Source: Notospermus geniculatus
Taxonomy: Eukaryota > Nemertea > Pilidiophora > Heteronemertea > Lineidae
Reading direction: 5' to 3'
Assembly: GCA_002633025.1 (NCBI GenBank)
Contig: NMRB01001526.1
Span: forward strand, 62,001 to 126,000
Length of the DNA: 64,000 nucleotides
A program made the translations under genes and the position numbers. The notes under the pieces are model-generated. The model was not told the DNA's origin. It did no database searches and saw only the letters and a program-made list of their open reading frames with translations. Below, piece after piece: positions 19,940 to 30,821 of the stretch (its first letter is position 1; each line of letters starts with the position of its first letter).

Positions 19940-22062
19940 GTATCCAATATAGAGCACAAAAAACGACACACAAAATGATAGTAAAAGTAAAGTCGTCTCC
20001 GAATTTCGCAAATTTTCGACCCCAACCGGGGTCTTCCTCAGGCACTTTGGGTCAGTTTCAAAATTGGTCATCATCAGGTGGAAAAATTCATTTGTATATT
20101 ATAATCTGTTTGTTGGTGTTTCTTGATAGCAGAATATATCAGCTATATATATTTGAAGTATTTGTCCTTTTGGTCATCAAATAATGATTTTGTAGCCAAT
20201 TTTTCACCAAAATTATGGAAAAGTATTGGTGTCGGACGGAAAACAGAATTAAATTGATTAAAATTCAGAAACAGCCATCAAGCAAAATTTTATGCTCTCA
20301 TAATAAAGTATGTAGAGCCTATAATGGGATAAAAGTGATTTTGCATTCCAAATAGTACAATAAGTGGTCTGAAAATGGGAAGATTTGGGGAAAAATATGA
20401 CATTAGGCGAGTTTAGGTACATTTGGTTTTTTATTTGCAATAAAAAAGGATCTTAAATTTTTGAAAATGTCATAACCTATCAATGGTTATATGGGGTGAC
20501 CACATGGCACATGCCAAATCTGTATTAACCCTTTCACTAATTGTCACTGACTCCCCCAAATATTTTCCGTCCGACACCAAAATGATTTTCCGTCCGACAC
20601 CAAAATAGATTCAGTGATTTTGGATGAGTGTCTGAAGATGGATCCAGTTTTGATGTAATGTCATCCAAGAGAGATCCACCTTGTAAAGGTAGATGGCACC
20701 AAAGGAACGTGGGATAGGTGGCAGCACTGAATTGGAGTAGGCCTACACCCTAGTCCGTGTGGACCTGCCATTCAGTACTGCTAGTGCTATGTCAAATGCA
20801 GAGAATGCCCGGGATTTCCTGTGGCATGGTGACATTCTGTGACAAAACTTACTTGCCTGTAACTGTGACATTTTTGAAAATTCTGTGACTGAATGTGACA
20901 AAGTGGTCAGTGCAGGTGACAAACAGGAATTCATGTGACATTTCAAAACATGCTTACACGGCCTCTTTTTTGTGAATAAATCAAAATTTATCATTTGTTC
21001 AGCCGACCAGTGAGCAATAGTCATCATGTTGCGGTGTCCACTGTCGTCTATTAGCACGGCACGTTTGATAACGTAAATTTACGTTTTAATACTAACTTAA
21101 GTAACAAAATATTTCTTATGAATTCAATTTACTCTTTATATACATTCGGGCAGATGACCGCATCCTCCAAGTGTGCAGGTTTTTTTCATCAGCCGTCTCT
21201 GTCTTCACATGCAAAAGAGGGTGAAACAACGGGAAGATCCTCTGAAGGAGGGGGGGGGGTGGTCACGTTGGCGTTTCCTCTGAATGGCATTTGGTGAAAT
21301 TTCCATGAAAGAACTCAGCAAGGATGACCATGTCTTGAGCTAGACCAGTTCCTGCATCTCATCTAACCTTTGAAGGATGACATACTAACATAGGGAAAAA
21401 GTCAGTTTCTGGGACATACTGTACAGAAATCTTCGGAGAATGCATTTAAAATACACATCAGTGACCGACGATGTAGAAAAATGACACTGAAGATGAAAAA
21501 AGTCAGTTATGGGTGGCGTCTGTTTGGTTTCCTTCTTACAATGCAGGGGTGAACATTTCATTCCGTCCGACACCAAAATAAATTCCGTCCGACACCAAAA
21601 TAAATGTGGCTCTAGGACGGAAGGGGTTAATCACAAAATCTCATCAATTTGTCTGCATATAGTATACTGACACTGGATGTCTATGATATGGATAAGCCGT
21701 GGTTACCTTTTCAAATTTCGATAGAATATTGTATTTAATTGAAAGGGGTGTGCTAATGCAAATCTATCGATCCGTCCGACACCAAAACCATTTTCCTTCC
21801 TGAGTCCATATAGGGTTAACATATCAAATTGAAATTGATGGCACCATGGACTTCCCTAGTACCTTTACTAACACAGCACAATTTGGTTCACTCAGATGTT
21901 TACAGCTGGACACAAAATTAATTTGAAGTTATCAATTTCCGTCCGAACCAAAATTCACTTTTTGAAAAAGACCCCTTTCTAGTAGAGATCCCAGAAGTGA
22001 ATGAGCTGGATCCTAATTATGGATTAGTAGTTACGATGAAGAAACCCTGAAAAAACAGGAAG
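19940..22062. mobile_element. 2.1-kb E1-ended insertion with exact 15-bp target duplication
   Basis: GACCGTCTCAAACAG occurs at 19925-19939 and 22063-22077. Inside the left flank are the E1 start (ATCCAATATAGAGCAC, AAAGTCGTCTCCGAATTTCG, CGACCCCAACCGGGGTC). Inside the right flank are the other E1 words (CTTTCTAGTAGAGATCCCAG, AAGTGAATGAGCTGGATCC). Short E1 copies join these two parts directly, so this copy carries about 1.9 kb of extra body. The body holds several TCCGTCCGACACCAAAA words and no recognisable reverse transcriptase or transposase ORF. Confidence 0.7.
20227..21955. repeat. Dispersed TCCGTCCGACACCAAAA motif cluster
   Basis: Direct copies near 20566, 20586, 21562, 21582, 21773 and (decayed) 21937, and one inverted at about 20230. 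They occur only within the 2.1-kb E1-ended insertion. Confidence 0.75.
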
Positions 22063-22077
22063 GACCGTCTCAAACAG

Positions 22078-22570
22078 AACTCCAATTTTACATTTAACTC
22101 TGAGAAAATCGAGGGGGGAGAGGTTACGAAAATTAACGCTATTTTATTTGTCCTAATGTAACTGTTAACCATCTTGAACCAATGGCTCATATCCCTAGGC
22201 CTTCGGATTACAGGCCTACACTCCATCGATGGAAGGGTCGTCCGAACACCGTTCGGAATTAGTACCAACTCGGCCAGTTTTCTCAACTCTCATTGCTTGT
22301 ATCCTGACATAATTAGTTAGAGCTGGATTCTCAATTCAATACAATGTATTTAGAAACAAATTAATAAAACGGAAATAAATACCTTATGTCTCGGCTATAG
22401 AATGTGGAATTAAGCCTAGCGTTCAGAAGAATGCAATTTTCTCCAGGTTAAAAAGGTTATCCATGTATGCGTGTTCCCCGTGCGTAGTCCGTTTACGGAA
22501 GGTAGCAGCCACTGTTTTATATGCTTCTAGTGGATGCTGAATAAGTCTAAGGCACCAAATATGACACTGA
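22078..22570. other. Unassigned stretch
   Basis: Unique. A 74-codon minus ORF and an 89-codon minus ORF overlap element sequence and are not called. Confidence 0.5.
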
Positions 22571-22580
22571 ATCCATCCAA

Positions 22581-22643
22581 TTTCGAAATAAGTCATATTT
22601 ATTACGAATTTTCGTTTACCAGGCCCTTCATCAGGCACTTTCA
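22581..22643 (-). mobile_element. E-like short element (E3)
   Basis: Read on minus: AAGTGCCTGATGAAGGGCC then CGAAAATTCG, the same order as the E1/E2 core. CCATCCAA flanks both sides, consistent with an 8-bp target duplication. The stem is poorly conserved. Confidence 0.55.
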
Positions 22644-22738
22644 CCATCCAAATCTAGGTCGATGGATTGGATATTGACATGCAGAAAAATATCGATGCGC
22701 CCCTCCGTAACCGGACTACGCACACATGAAAACCTGCT

Positions 22739-22995
22739 TAAAGCAAGGTTCATTGGCATACGGAATTGGTCCGATTCAGGACCCATGTTCTCGAAGCCGT
22801 CGTAAGGTTAACGATGTCGTTACCTATGCATTTTACCAGTTTTAACGACATCGTTAACCTACGACCGCTTCGGGAATATGGGCCCTGGTCCGTAAAAAAA
22901 TGTATCAAATGGACTTCAGCGTTGTCGTATCCGGAAAACTAGGGGCAAACGGACTGGAAACGGATCGGATCCGTCTGCCAATGAACCTTGCTTTA
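22739..22995. mobile_element. Foldback Q with nested MITE
   Basis: TAAAGCAAGGTTCATTGGCA at the left and TGCCAATGAACCTTGCTTTA at the right are exact complements. An A-type MITE sits inside (22781-22883). Confidence 0.85.
22781..22883. mobile_element. A-type MITE A4 (nested in Q)
   Basis: ACCCATGTTCTCGAAGC at the left, GCTTCGGGAATATGGGC at the right. Core palindrome TAACGATGTCGTTA / TAACGACATCGTTA. CAGG precedes and CCTGG follows. Confidence 0.8.
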
Positions 22996-23053
22996 CGGAT
23001 GATTCGTGCCAAATCACAAATGACGAGTGAAAAGTGAGCTTGCAACAGCGGTC
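22996..23053. mobile_element. Foldback family G, right-end fragment
   Basis: CGGATGATTCGTGCCAAATC, AAATGACGAGTGAAAA, ending near GCAACAGC. It directly abuts foldback Q. Confidence 0.65.
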
Positions 23054-23344
23054 GCATCCGCTCTATCACCCGAGATACTGAAAGTATGTGATCGACAGGT
23101 GTTTAATGTCTCCATACCCCCTGTGGTTTAGTTTAGTCGTGATTGCACTACCATTATATTGTGTATCTTTTGTATCCGTGATAACAAACCACTTATCTCA
23201 CATGAAAGGCTAATGAATTAATGATCAATGATTTCGACATGTTGTATTAACTTGTGCCATTAATTCGCTATTGACAGAATCAACATGTGATCATAAAATG
23301 ATTAACAAATACCAGTAGCTTGTAATATAGCGTGTTACGAGACA

Positions 23345-24430
23345 GTGAAAGGGATATCAGTATTTTATTGCTTTTTAGAATTTTGTTTCTATTTCTAATT
23401 CAACTGGTTCAAAAGAAATTCCAATTGTCATTTCGGTGACCAGTGGAGAACTATGGTACTTTTGTTAATTTCGTATACCAATAAAAAATTATATACATGT
23501 ATATGTATATTTATTTGTATTTTTATTGCTTTTTTAAATGTTGTCAATAGAGTCTAATTCAGCTGGTTCAATAGAAATTCCTATTATCATTTCGGTGACC
23601 AGTGGAGAATTATGTTTTTTTTTGTTATTTTTCGTATACCAATAAAAAAATTATTTATTTATTTATCAGTATTTATCAGTATTTTTATTGCTTTTTGAAT
23701 TTTGTCAATAGAGCCCAACTCAACTGGTTCAGTAGATATTCCCGTTGTCATTTCGGTGACCAGTGGAGAATTATATTTTTTGTTTATTTTCGTATACAAA
23801 TAAAAATATATATATATATTTATTTATTTCATTTTCGTACACCAGTAGTATATTATATTTTTCGTTTTGATTCACAGATAAATATAATTTTTTTCCATTT
23901 TATTTCGTTGACTAGTAGTACATTGCGAGTTTTTTTCATTTTATTTCGTAGACCAATAGAAAATTCTGCTTTTTCATTTTAATTCGTTGACTTTAATAAA
24001 TTGCAGTTTTTCACTTCACCAAGGCCTTTAGAAATTTATGAATTTCATTTCGGTAGACCAGGAGAAAATTACGATTTTTCATTTTCATAGACCAGTGAGA
24101 TGGTTTTTCATTTCCATAGACCAATAGAAATTTTATTTTTCATGTTTGTACACCAATTGAAAATTATGATTTTTCATGCAAATACGTCACGGCTAATACA
24201 ACATTATGGTTTTTCATTTTCGTACATTAATAGAAAATTATATTTTTTCATTTTCGTACACCAGTAGAAAATTATATGGATTTTCATTTCGTACACAATA
24301 GAAAGTTATATGGTTTTTCATTTTCGTACACCCAGAAATTATGATTTTTCATATTCTTCGTAGACTTATGGAAAATTATGATTTTTCCTACGTAACGCCA
24401 AATTACAAAATCGTGGTTTTTCATGTCACA
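23345..24430. repeat. AT-rich composite tandem array
   Basis: Three units of about 150 bp (23365-23815) share TTCGGTGACCAGTGGAGAA and TTCGTATACCAATAAAAA. Then about fifteen degenerate 35-40 bp units follow the form TTTTTCATTTTCGTACACCA, GTAGAAAATTAT. The shorter units look derived from the end of the longer one. Confidence 0.85.
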
Positions 24431-24484
24431 CGATCAAAGAGTCAGTGTTCTTCCAGGAAGGAAGACTAGCACGGCAGAGAAAAT

Positions 24485-24602
24485 GGCTGGTATTCACAAA
24501 ACTCAGAAAATGCTTCTACTTAAAATTTACACGGCAAGGTCCACTGCAAACGTAGTGCAAAACTTGAAGTAAATGAATTCACTAGCTTTTATGAATATCA
24601 GC
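24485..24602. mobile_element. MITE family C2, diverged copy
   Basis: GGCTGGTATTCACAAAAC and GCTTTTATGAATATCAGC ends flanked by AAT on both sides. Confidence 0.75.
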
Positions 24603-25068
24603 AATGTCTCCGTTCTGATCAGACCACAGGCCTAATGACTCGTCATTAAATTGCAAACGAATTCAACATAATTACAGATTATACCTTTCTATATCAATGC
24701 ACAAATTGAACAAGGATATATCAATGCACAAACGAATGTATAAGCCATTGCTAACATCCCGAGGTTCCGTCGGTTTTCGTCAGTCACATACCTGTAGCTA
24801 ACTTACCGAGTGGGCCGAACACCAGGGGTTCTCTGGAGGTTGCTAGAAGCATTTGGCAACTTTAACTGCCACCATCTTCAAAATAAAGGATCTCTCAAAA
24901 TGTGCCACTGTTTGAGAAGTATAGGCCTTTATCCCACCAACTCCATGAACGGTTCCAAGAGAGACGCAATGGCAGAGGGCTGAACAAATTTTCTGAGGCC
25001 TACATGTAGTTCTAGTGTTAATTGCAAATCCAAATGGATCTACCACTACATAAATGCATTTATAAATA
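24603..25068. other. Unassigned stretch
   Basis: Unique. ACCTGTAGCTAACTTACCGA and nearby sequence show no family resemblance. Confidence 0.5.
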
Positions 25069-25931
25069 CACCAAAATCGTAGTTGTAAGGTCACAGAGAC
25101 CTTGCTTTGCCACTGGGATCTAGCTCCTCCAACATTATCATATCGAAAGCGTCAGTGTCAGGACTTCGATTCGAAGATATCACCAGCCTGCTGTGTGGTC
25201 AGCAATGCCGACCATCACCAACAGGAGAAGCTGGACCCCGGTGTGACAGGGATCAAAGTCCCTGGAATCAAAGTCCAGTCTGTTGTTCAGCGAGGGATTA
25301 GAATATATGGCTATAGAGACCATGACCATTCGAATATAACCTTACAATATCGGGCTATTGTTTGGTTGTTTGGCGGACTTGCACTCATAGGACGTTGATT
25401 CCTGTCACACTGGCAATGCCAGACCTCTGTGACCTTGCAAGCGTCAGTGGTTGGACATCAACAGCCTGCTGTGTGGTCAGCAATGCCGACCATCACCAAC
25501 AGGAGACGCTGGACCCCGGTCATGCCAGATCCCTGTCACCGTACCAGCGTCAGTGTCAGGACTTCGATTCGAAGATATCAACAGCCTGCTGTGTGGTTAG
25601 CAATGCCGACCATCACCAACAGGAGAAGCTGGACCCCGGTCATGCCAGATCCCTGTCACCTTACCAGCGTCAGTGTCAGGACTTCGATTCGAAGATATCA
25701 ACAGCCTGCTGTGTGGTCAGCAATGCCGACCATCACCAACAGGAGCGGCTGGACCCCGGTCATGCCAGATCCCTGTCACCTTACCAGCGTCAGTGTCAGG
25801 ACTTCGATGCGAAGATATCAACAGCCTGCTGTGTGGTCAGCAGTGCCGACCATCACCAACAGGAGAAGCTGGACCCCGGCAATGCCAGACATGCCACACC
25901 TCTGTGACCTTACAACAGCGGTTTTGATGTA
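25069..25931. mobile_element. Inverted-repeat element J with internal 120-bp repeats
   Basis: The ends are inverted (AGTTGTAAGGTCACAGAG at the left, CTCTGTGACCTTACAACAG at the right), with weaker pairing for another ~10 bp outward. Inside are a first unit near 25186, a ~185-bp unrelated segment, then four near-identical 120-bp units. A reverse-oriented relative with two units is at 46797-47130. Confidence 0.8.
25450..25905. repeat. 120-bp tandem units of element J
   Basis: The repeat word GCCTGCTGTGTGGT falls at about 25467, 25585, 25705 and 25825. 120 is a multiple of 3 and the unit lacks stops, so all three plus frames stay open (181, 167 and 84 codons). The first encodes a 40-residue repeat with ACCVVSNADHHQQ. 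Open frames of this kind are expected from the repeat itself and are not evidence of a protein. Confidence 0.9.
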
Positions 25932-26275
25932 ATTATAGTACATGTATATGTAATTTTTGATAGTATATATTAATGTAATTATAGTATGTCTCTCGGTGCG
26001 TTGACGCATTACTGAGAAACATTCCACAGAGAATGCTGTGTCTTTCCTGCTCAGTAATTCTTGGAGGCAGCCAAAGACTCAGCTTTGCTGTATTCATGCC
26101 TGTATCGTGCATATCTTGAACTCGTTTGCGTGGGTATATGAGTTTCTCAAACTTCCTGGTTTCTCGTAACTCTCCGCGGTCGTGGCAATTTTTCTTTTAT
26201 GATCTAATGACTTATCTGTATCTGTCTAATGACACCTTCTTCGACTGTCTATCAGTACAGGCCTGCCGATGTAGT

Positions 26276-26285
26276 GGGGGGGGGG
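26276..26285. repeat. Poly-G tract
   Basis: Ten G bases. Confidence 0.9.
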
Positions 26286-26400
26286 TGGCATAAAAGTAGC
26301 GTTGAGTGGTCATTTCTGAAAACACGATATGTGACTGAACCATCATGAAGAATGGTCAATTTCGGAGACTATCAGACTGAATAGCAAAAAGAAGCACAAT

Positions 26401-26665
26401 ATTTTCGGATTTTTCCGAGTTCACCTTCCTCAAAATGCATTCATTTTAGATTCTACGAAATTCTAAACCTGACCGTGGCAGTATTGGTTGACATTTTCCT
26501 AGCCCTATATTTTCGTACGAGTCCAATTGGCACGGTTGAGGAGCAAATATTCGAATTTTTCCGAGATCATGTTCCTCATAATGCATTCATTTAAGATTGT
26601 ACCAAATTTTAAACCTGACCACGGCAATATTAGTTCACATTTTCATATATTTTCGTACGATTTTC
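26401..26665. repeat. Two-unit tandem duplication, ~145-bp period
   Basis: Both units have TTTTCCGAG, ATGCATTCATTT, TAAACCTGACC and TATTTTCGTACGA. They are well diverged. Confidence 0.8.
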
Positions 26666-26670
26666 GTATA

Positions 26671-28786
26671 TTTTGTAAGATTTTGATGCCATCCCTAAGA
26701 ATTTGGGGTCGCATCAAAATCGTCTTGGGGAATGACTTAATCGTAGAAATGTGCTTGACTCCGGATTACAAGTAAAACGAAATTTTGAAATTTTAGCTAA
26801 TTATCACAAAAAATATCGTTGTATACCTGTTGCTAAATAGCTCATGTTTTTAAAATGATGAATTTTGTTTGAAAATTGTTTCAAAATTATATAAAATTCG
26901 TCAAAAACTCGACACGCTACGCACGGAATTCGTAACAGACTCATTGAACTTGAAGCACGCTCAGAGAATCAACATCTTTATATTTTTCCTACCGGTAGAC
27001 GTCGCTCTGATCGCGTCTTAAAGCTTCAGACTGTTCAGCTTTCTCTCGCCCAAATCGGAAGATATTCATTCTATTAAGAACGGAATACCCTCCTGGGCAG
27101 TAATTTTCTCCTGCCATAGGGGAACAATACCCTACCCCAAGTCCCCTGAGGTCAACAGGAGGGCTATTTTGGGCAGAATTAGGTCTCGAACCCAGTGAAT
27201 AGGCCCAGGTATTTCACCACCTCGTACACCGTGGTGACCATTTTCACGACTTCAGAGTGTGTTTTAAGACTTATCTGACAAGAAAAACAATGGATTTTTG
27301 CTTAATTTATCTATTTATCTTCATAAGAGCTAAGTTACTAAGAAGTGTGGTAATGCCCCACTGTGCAGACATGTCATTAAGGAATATGAACTGTCAGTCG
27401 AATTGGCCTAGATCTTCAAACGAAATGAGCCCAGATTCAATCAAAATTACCTAAACATTCTAGAAATTCGATGAAATTTCGATCGCTAAGCCAACTTACT
27501 TGGATATATTCTTGTCTTCGTTGTGGTCAGGAATGAAATCTACGATATTTCGATGAATTATCAGTGATGTCGGCATAATCCCAAGTCAGAATCATCCAAC
27601 GAACTCTATTTCCTTGTGTCTTCCAAACGCCGTGAAGCAATTTTCCTTGCAGGTGGATATATTTTCAATGTCTTCGGATATTATTCAGGATCCAGTCTTG
27701 ATTATCTTCTCAAAAAAACCTCGCTTCTGGACGACAAACCCGCAGTTTGATTTTAGGCCTACGAAGCACGTACCGGTGACTTTAAATTGAATGAAGACCC
27801 TTTCCCCACGTTATCGAAAAATATGCGGCGGTCAAGGAAAATCCGTCGGATGTCGCATTTGAGGAAAGTGTAAATGTCCTTGGTGAATCCGCACATTTCA
27901 ATAACTGAAATGTATTTCGTAACAGGTAAACAGTACCAGATCAATGCACAGGCAATCTGACAGCCCTTGTTATCACTCAGCGACATCCGACGGGTTTTCC
28001 TTGACCGCCTCACAAATATGCCCCCCTCTCGTACATCACCTGGAAGAATTCGTCTTTAAAATGAACCAGGTTGCTCGGTCAAAGTTTGCATGCTTAATAA
28101 CCCGGGGGTTTATATCAATAAATAGTCCTCTGATGACGAACTGTAAACACGATTTCTAGGTCTGACACTTGACTGCTGGACGTAACGGCAGCAGGTTTGA
28201 CAATCTTAAATAATGATGAACGTCCAAGTTATTTTCTGTTCGTTAAAAATTTCTCAACCATTTTTTTTAAATCCCCTGCACACCTGTTTTCGAAATATTC
28301 TTATCAAATTAATACATTAGGGCTATTTACAAGGCTTTTCGCTCAGTCAGACTGGTTCGACGTGCGATTAATCTTTCGGTAGTTTTAAATTATTTCTATA
28401 CTCTTCTTCCCCAATACCTCAAGATGCCCAACTCCTCCAGAAATTGTCTGTGCTCCTCCAACCGACGTGTTAATTGGCTAAAACACCAGTTGTTTTAAAA
28501 ACACCAAATTCAGCAATGAAAACAACAATGTCGGATAGTTTCAAAACCGAAAAATGCTCAAATCATCCCCAAATTTCTGTGGGGGAGTCCTCCGAACGAC
28601 CTGTTGTTGTGCTAAAACAACAGTGGTCAATCGTTGCAAAAATTACCAGGGTGAATATCATTGTGATATTAAAACGAATTCAACCAAACCAGAACCCAAT
28701 GGATTAATGTCAAGAGTCTTGCCTTGTTTTCCATTTTATTTCGACTTAATAATTGCCAAAAAGAATCGTCAGCTACGAAAGAAATC
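26671..28786. other. Mostly unique stretch
   Basis: No MITE, SINE or tandem repeat is evident except a weak tRNA-like segment near 27170-27245. Short ORFs (60-84 codons) carry no recognisable domains. Confidence 0.5.
27170..27245 (-). mobile_element. Possible tRNA-like SINE head
   Basis: On minus: CACGGTGTACGAGGTGGTG could be an A box and GGGTTCGAGACC a B box. The spacing is plausible. There is no second copy in the window. Confidence 0.3.
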
Positions 28787-29048
28787 GGGCCCTGATAGCC
28801 GAGTGGTTATCACGTCCACTAAACAGGCGCAGGTCCCTGTTTCGAATCCAGCCTTGGCCAAGTGGGACATTTTCCCTGGCTCTTCACATCCGTCGCATAT
28901 GACAGTAAGCCATGGTGTTTACTACATTGTGCCTTTACAAGGGCAAGTAAAAGACCCCATTCAAGTGAGGAACATGAGTAGCTTGAGATGGCCTCTTCCG
29001 TTTACAGGGCCAGTAATGCTATGGCTTCGGCCCTGATGGAAAAATATA
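28787..29048 (+). mobile_element. SINE family 1, full-length copy
   Basis: tRNA-like head with CCTGATAGCCGAGTGGTTAT (A box) and CTGTTTCGAATCCAGCC (B box). Body with GACAGTAAGCCATGG, CAAGTAAAAGACCCCATTC, GAGTAGCTTGAGATGGCC. The 3' end is GGCCCTGATGGAAAAAT. About ten further copies lie in the window. Confidence 0.9.
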
Positions 29049-29094
29049 CCCCATAAAATACCCACTAGGGTTATGTAACTCTCCCCTTCCCTTC

Positions 29095-29245
29095 AGATAT
29101 TTGGCGTGCAATGTACCCTGTGCCTTTACAAGGCAAAGAAAGACCCCATCCAAGTGGGCTTATGGCCTCTTTCATTTACAAGGGCCAGTAATGCTCTGGC
29201 TTCGGCCCTGATGGAAACATACAAATACAAATAGAACAGAAGGTT
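29095..29245 (+). mobile_element. SINE family 1, 3' part with internal deletion
   Basis: CCTGTGCCTTTACAAGG, AGAAAGACCCCATCCAAG, then directly TGGCCTCTTTCA and GGCCCTGATGGAAAC. The tail is ACAAATACAAATAG. It lies just downstream of a full copy. Confidence 0.85.
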
Positions 29246-29635
29246 AAGCAGAAATACATAGGCCTATATCCTCAGTTATAAACAGCTTACGAACAAGTAT
29301 TTGAAGAAAAGGCAATACGTGTATGGTGTCCGCTCTTCCTCAGACGTAGGCCCGTCGTCGGCCATCATGAGGCCAGTACCATTCTCCTATTTGATAGATA
29401 CCTCCTTAGCATTTTCGTCATGGCAACAGCAGATGCAGTTTCCGTGGTTTTCCTGCCAGAATAATGAAGACAAGATGTAATTATTTTTCGATTCAAATCA
29501 TTAACGTGTTCCAAGAAACGAAACTTCATCATACGTCAGCACCCATTTCATTTAACAAGACTCCTGTTACATGGAAATGAAGTACTCAGTTTTCATTTTT
29601 CACTCCTTATTTTCCGTTCAAGAACATGAAATAGA

Positions 29636-29757
29636 ATCGGGTTTCTAAGGTGGAAGACATAGCTTCCTACCAGATTCGAACTCACGGACCCTCGCATTAG
29701 GCATCAATCGCCAGCACTAAGGGGCAGCACGCCTTAACCACTAGGCCGTATCCCCAT
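29636..29757 (-). mobile_element. SINE family 3, tRNA head with long variable arm
   Basis: On minus: CGGCCTAGTGGTTAAGG (A box), a long variable region and GAGTTCGAATCTGG (B box). The variable length fits a serine/leucine-type tRNA origin. A second copy is at 53177-53270. Not called a functional tRNA because of mismatched stems and the shared flanking tail. Confidence 0.75.
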
Positions 29758-29799
29758 CTTCAAAAAAGATGGTTCAATGACCTATGTTAAACGAGGCGT

Positions 29800-29987
29800 C
29801 CATCAGTTACACTGCGAGTAGTCCAAACAATCTCCGCAAAATCAAAATTCTTCATTATAACTGCAGATACATAATTGGAATCCAGCTCATTCACTTCTGG
29901 GATCTCTACTAGAAAGTGCCTGAGGAAGACCCCGGTTGGGGTCGAAAATTTGCAAAATTCGGAGACGACTTTACTTTTACTATCGAA
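29800..29987 (-). mobile_element. Element E1, minus orientation
   Basis: On plus: CTTCTGGGATCTCTACTAG, GAAAGTGCCTGAGGAAG, the hairpin GACCCCGGTTGGGGTC and GAAAATTTGCAAAATTCGG. Its outer left part also matches the right end of the 2.1-kb element (AATTGGAATCCAGCTCATT). Confidence 0.8.
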
Positions 29988-30305
29988 ATCAAAATCAGAA
30001 AATAAAACGCCAGTGTGAACAGTTAATGAAGATAATATGTTCATTCTTCAGGTTACGGATGCTTTGTGCCAAAAATGACAAATTACGGGTGAAAAACTAG
30101 CTCCTGTCATGCCTGTGTAACGGCGGACGGAAGTAGGCCTATGAATTATATTTGTTGACAAAACGAAAAGGTTGATGTATAGTGGCATCAGAACTTTATT
30201 TTCCAGTTCGGGTGCCTTTTTGGATTCTTCAGTTTTGTCCACGGCTGACCTTCGATTCACGTATGATCCGTTGAGAAATCGTTCCACCTTTCGATTTTGT
30301 ATTTG

Positions 30306-30632
30306 TATTAGATTTTTCCGTCAGGGCCGAAGCCAGCATTAGGGAGTTTGAGATCAGCAACTTATCATGGATCCTTATACGTATACGGATCGAAATGTAC
30401 ACAAAATTTGTCCTCGTTGTACAGAAATCTATCCGTATACGTATAAGGATCCGTGATAAGTCGCTGATCTCAAACTCCCTATTATTGGTCCTAGTAAGTA
30501 CGGAAGAGGCCATCTCAAGCTACTCATGTTCCTCACTTGGATGGAGTCTTTTACTTGCCCTTGCAAAGACACAAGGTCCAAGGTACCATTGCTTACTGTC
30601 CCATGCGACGGACGTGAAGAGCCACCTTCGAT
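30306..30632 (-). mobile_element. SINE family 1 (minus), split by a 140-bp foldback
   Basis: TTTTCCGTCAGGGCCGAAGCC at the low end, then the insertion, then TTGGTCCTAGTAAGTACGG and GGCCATCTCAAGCTACTC. Intact copies show the empty site (AGCATTATTGG). Confidence 0.85.
30341..30480. mobile_element. 140-bp foldback Z1 in a SINE
   Basis: Inverted ends AGGGAGTTTGAGATCAGC / GCTGATCTCAAACTCCCT and inner arms ATCCTTATACGTATACGGAT. ATT flanks both sides, and comparison with intact SINE copies confirms a 3-bp duplication (ATT, or TTA with a shifted end). Confidence 0.9.
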
Positions 30633-30821
30633 GAGCCTGCATAACATTACATATTCCACTCAGATGATCGAAGACAACCCGTCTGACCCGTTCCCAGGGC
30701 TGGTCTTGTGAGCCCGATGAGATTTGGTCGATTCAAGTTGGTTTGGAATAACAAAAATATAGCCCTACAATCATGACACCTGTTGGCCTACAGATGGCTC
30801 GTTTGAGCAAGTGCATCACCC

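Larger units (their letters stand above)
29569..30124. mobile_element. Foldback family G split by a ~360-bp composite insert
   Basis: The left part ends at TTTTCCGTTCAA and the right part resumes AAATCAAAATCAGAAAAT. Between them lie a tRNA-like SINE head and an E1 element. Confidence 0.75.

Noticed and set aside
25362-25907. 181-codon repeat protein
   Set aside because: The frame stays open because a 120-bp unit without stops is repeated. The other two plus frames are open too.
29671-29757. tRNA-Ser/Leu gene on the minus strand
   Set aside because: Promoter boxes are recognisable, but stems are mismatched and the same tail follows the copy at 53177. SINE.
29787-30044. Protein with conserved STPTGVFLRHFLVEIPE, also seen near 16150
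   Set aside because: The similarity comes from two copies of the E1 hairpin element, translated on the minus strand here and the plus strand at 16150, not from a protein family.
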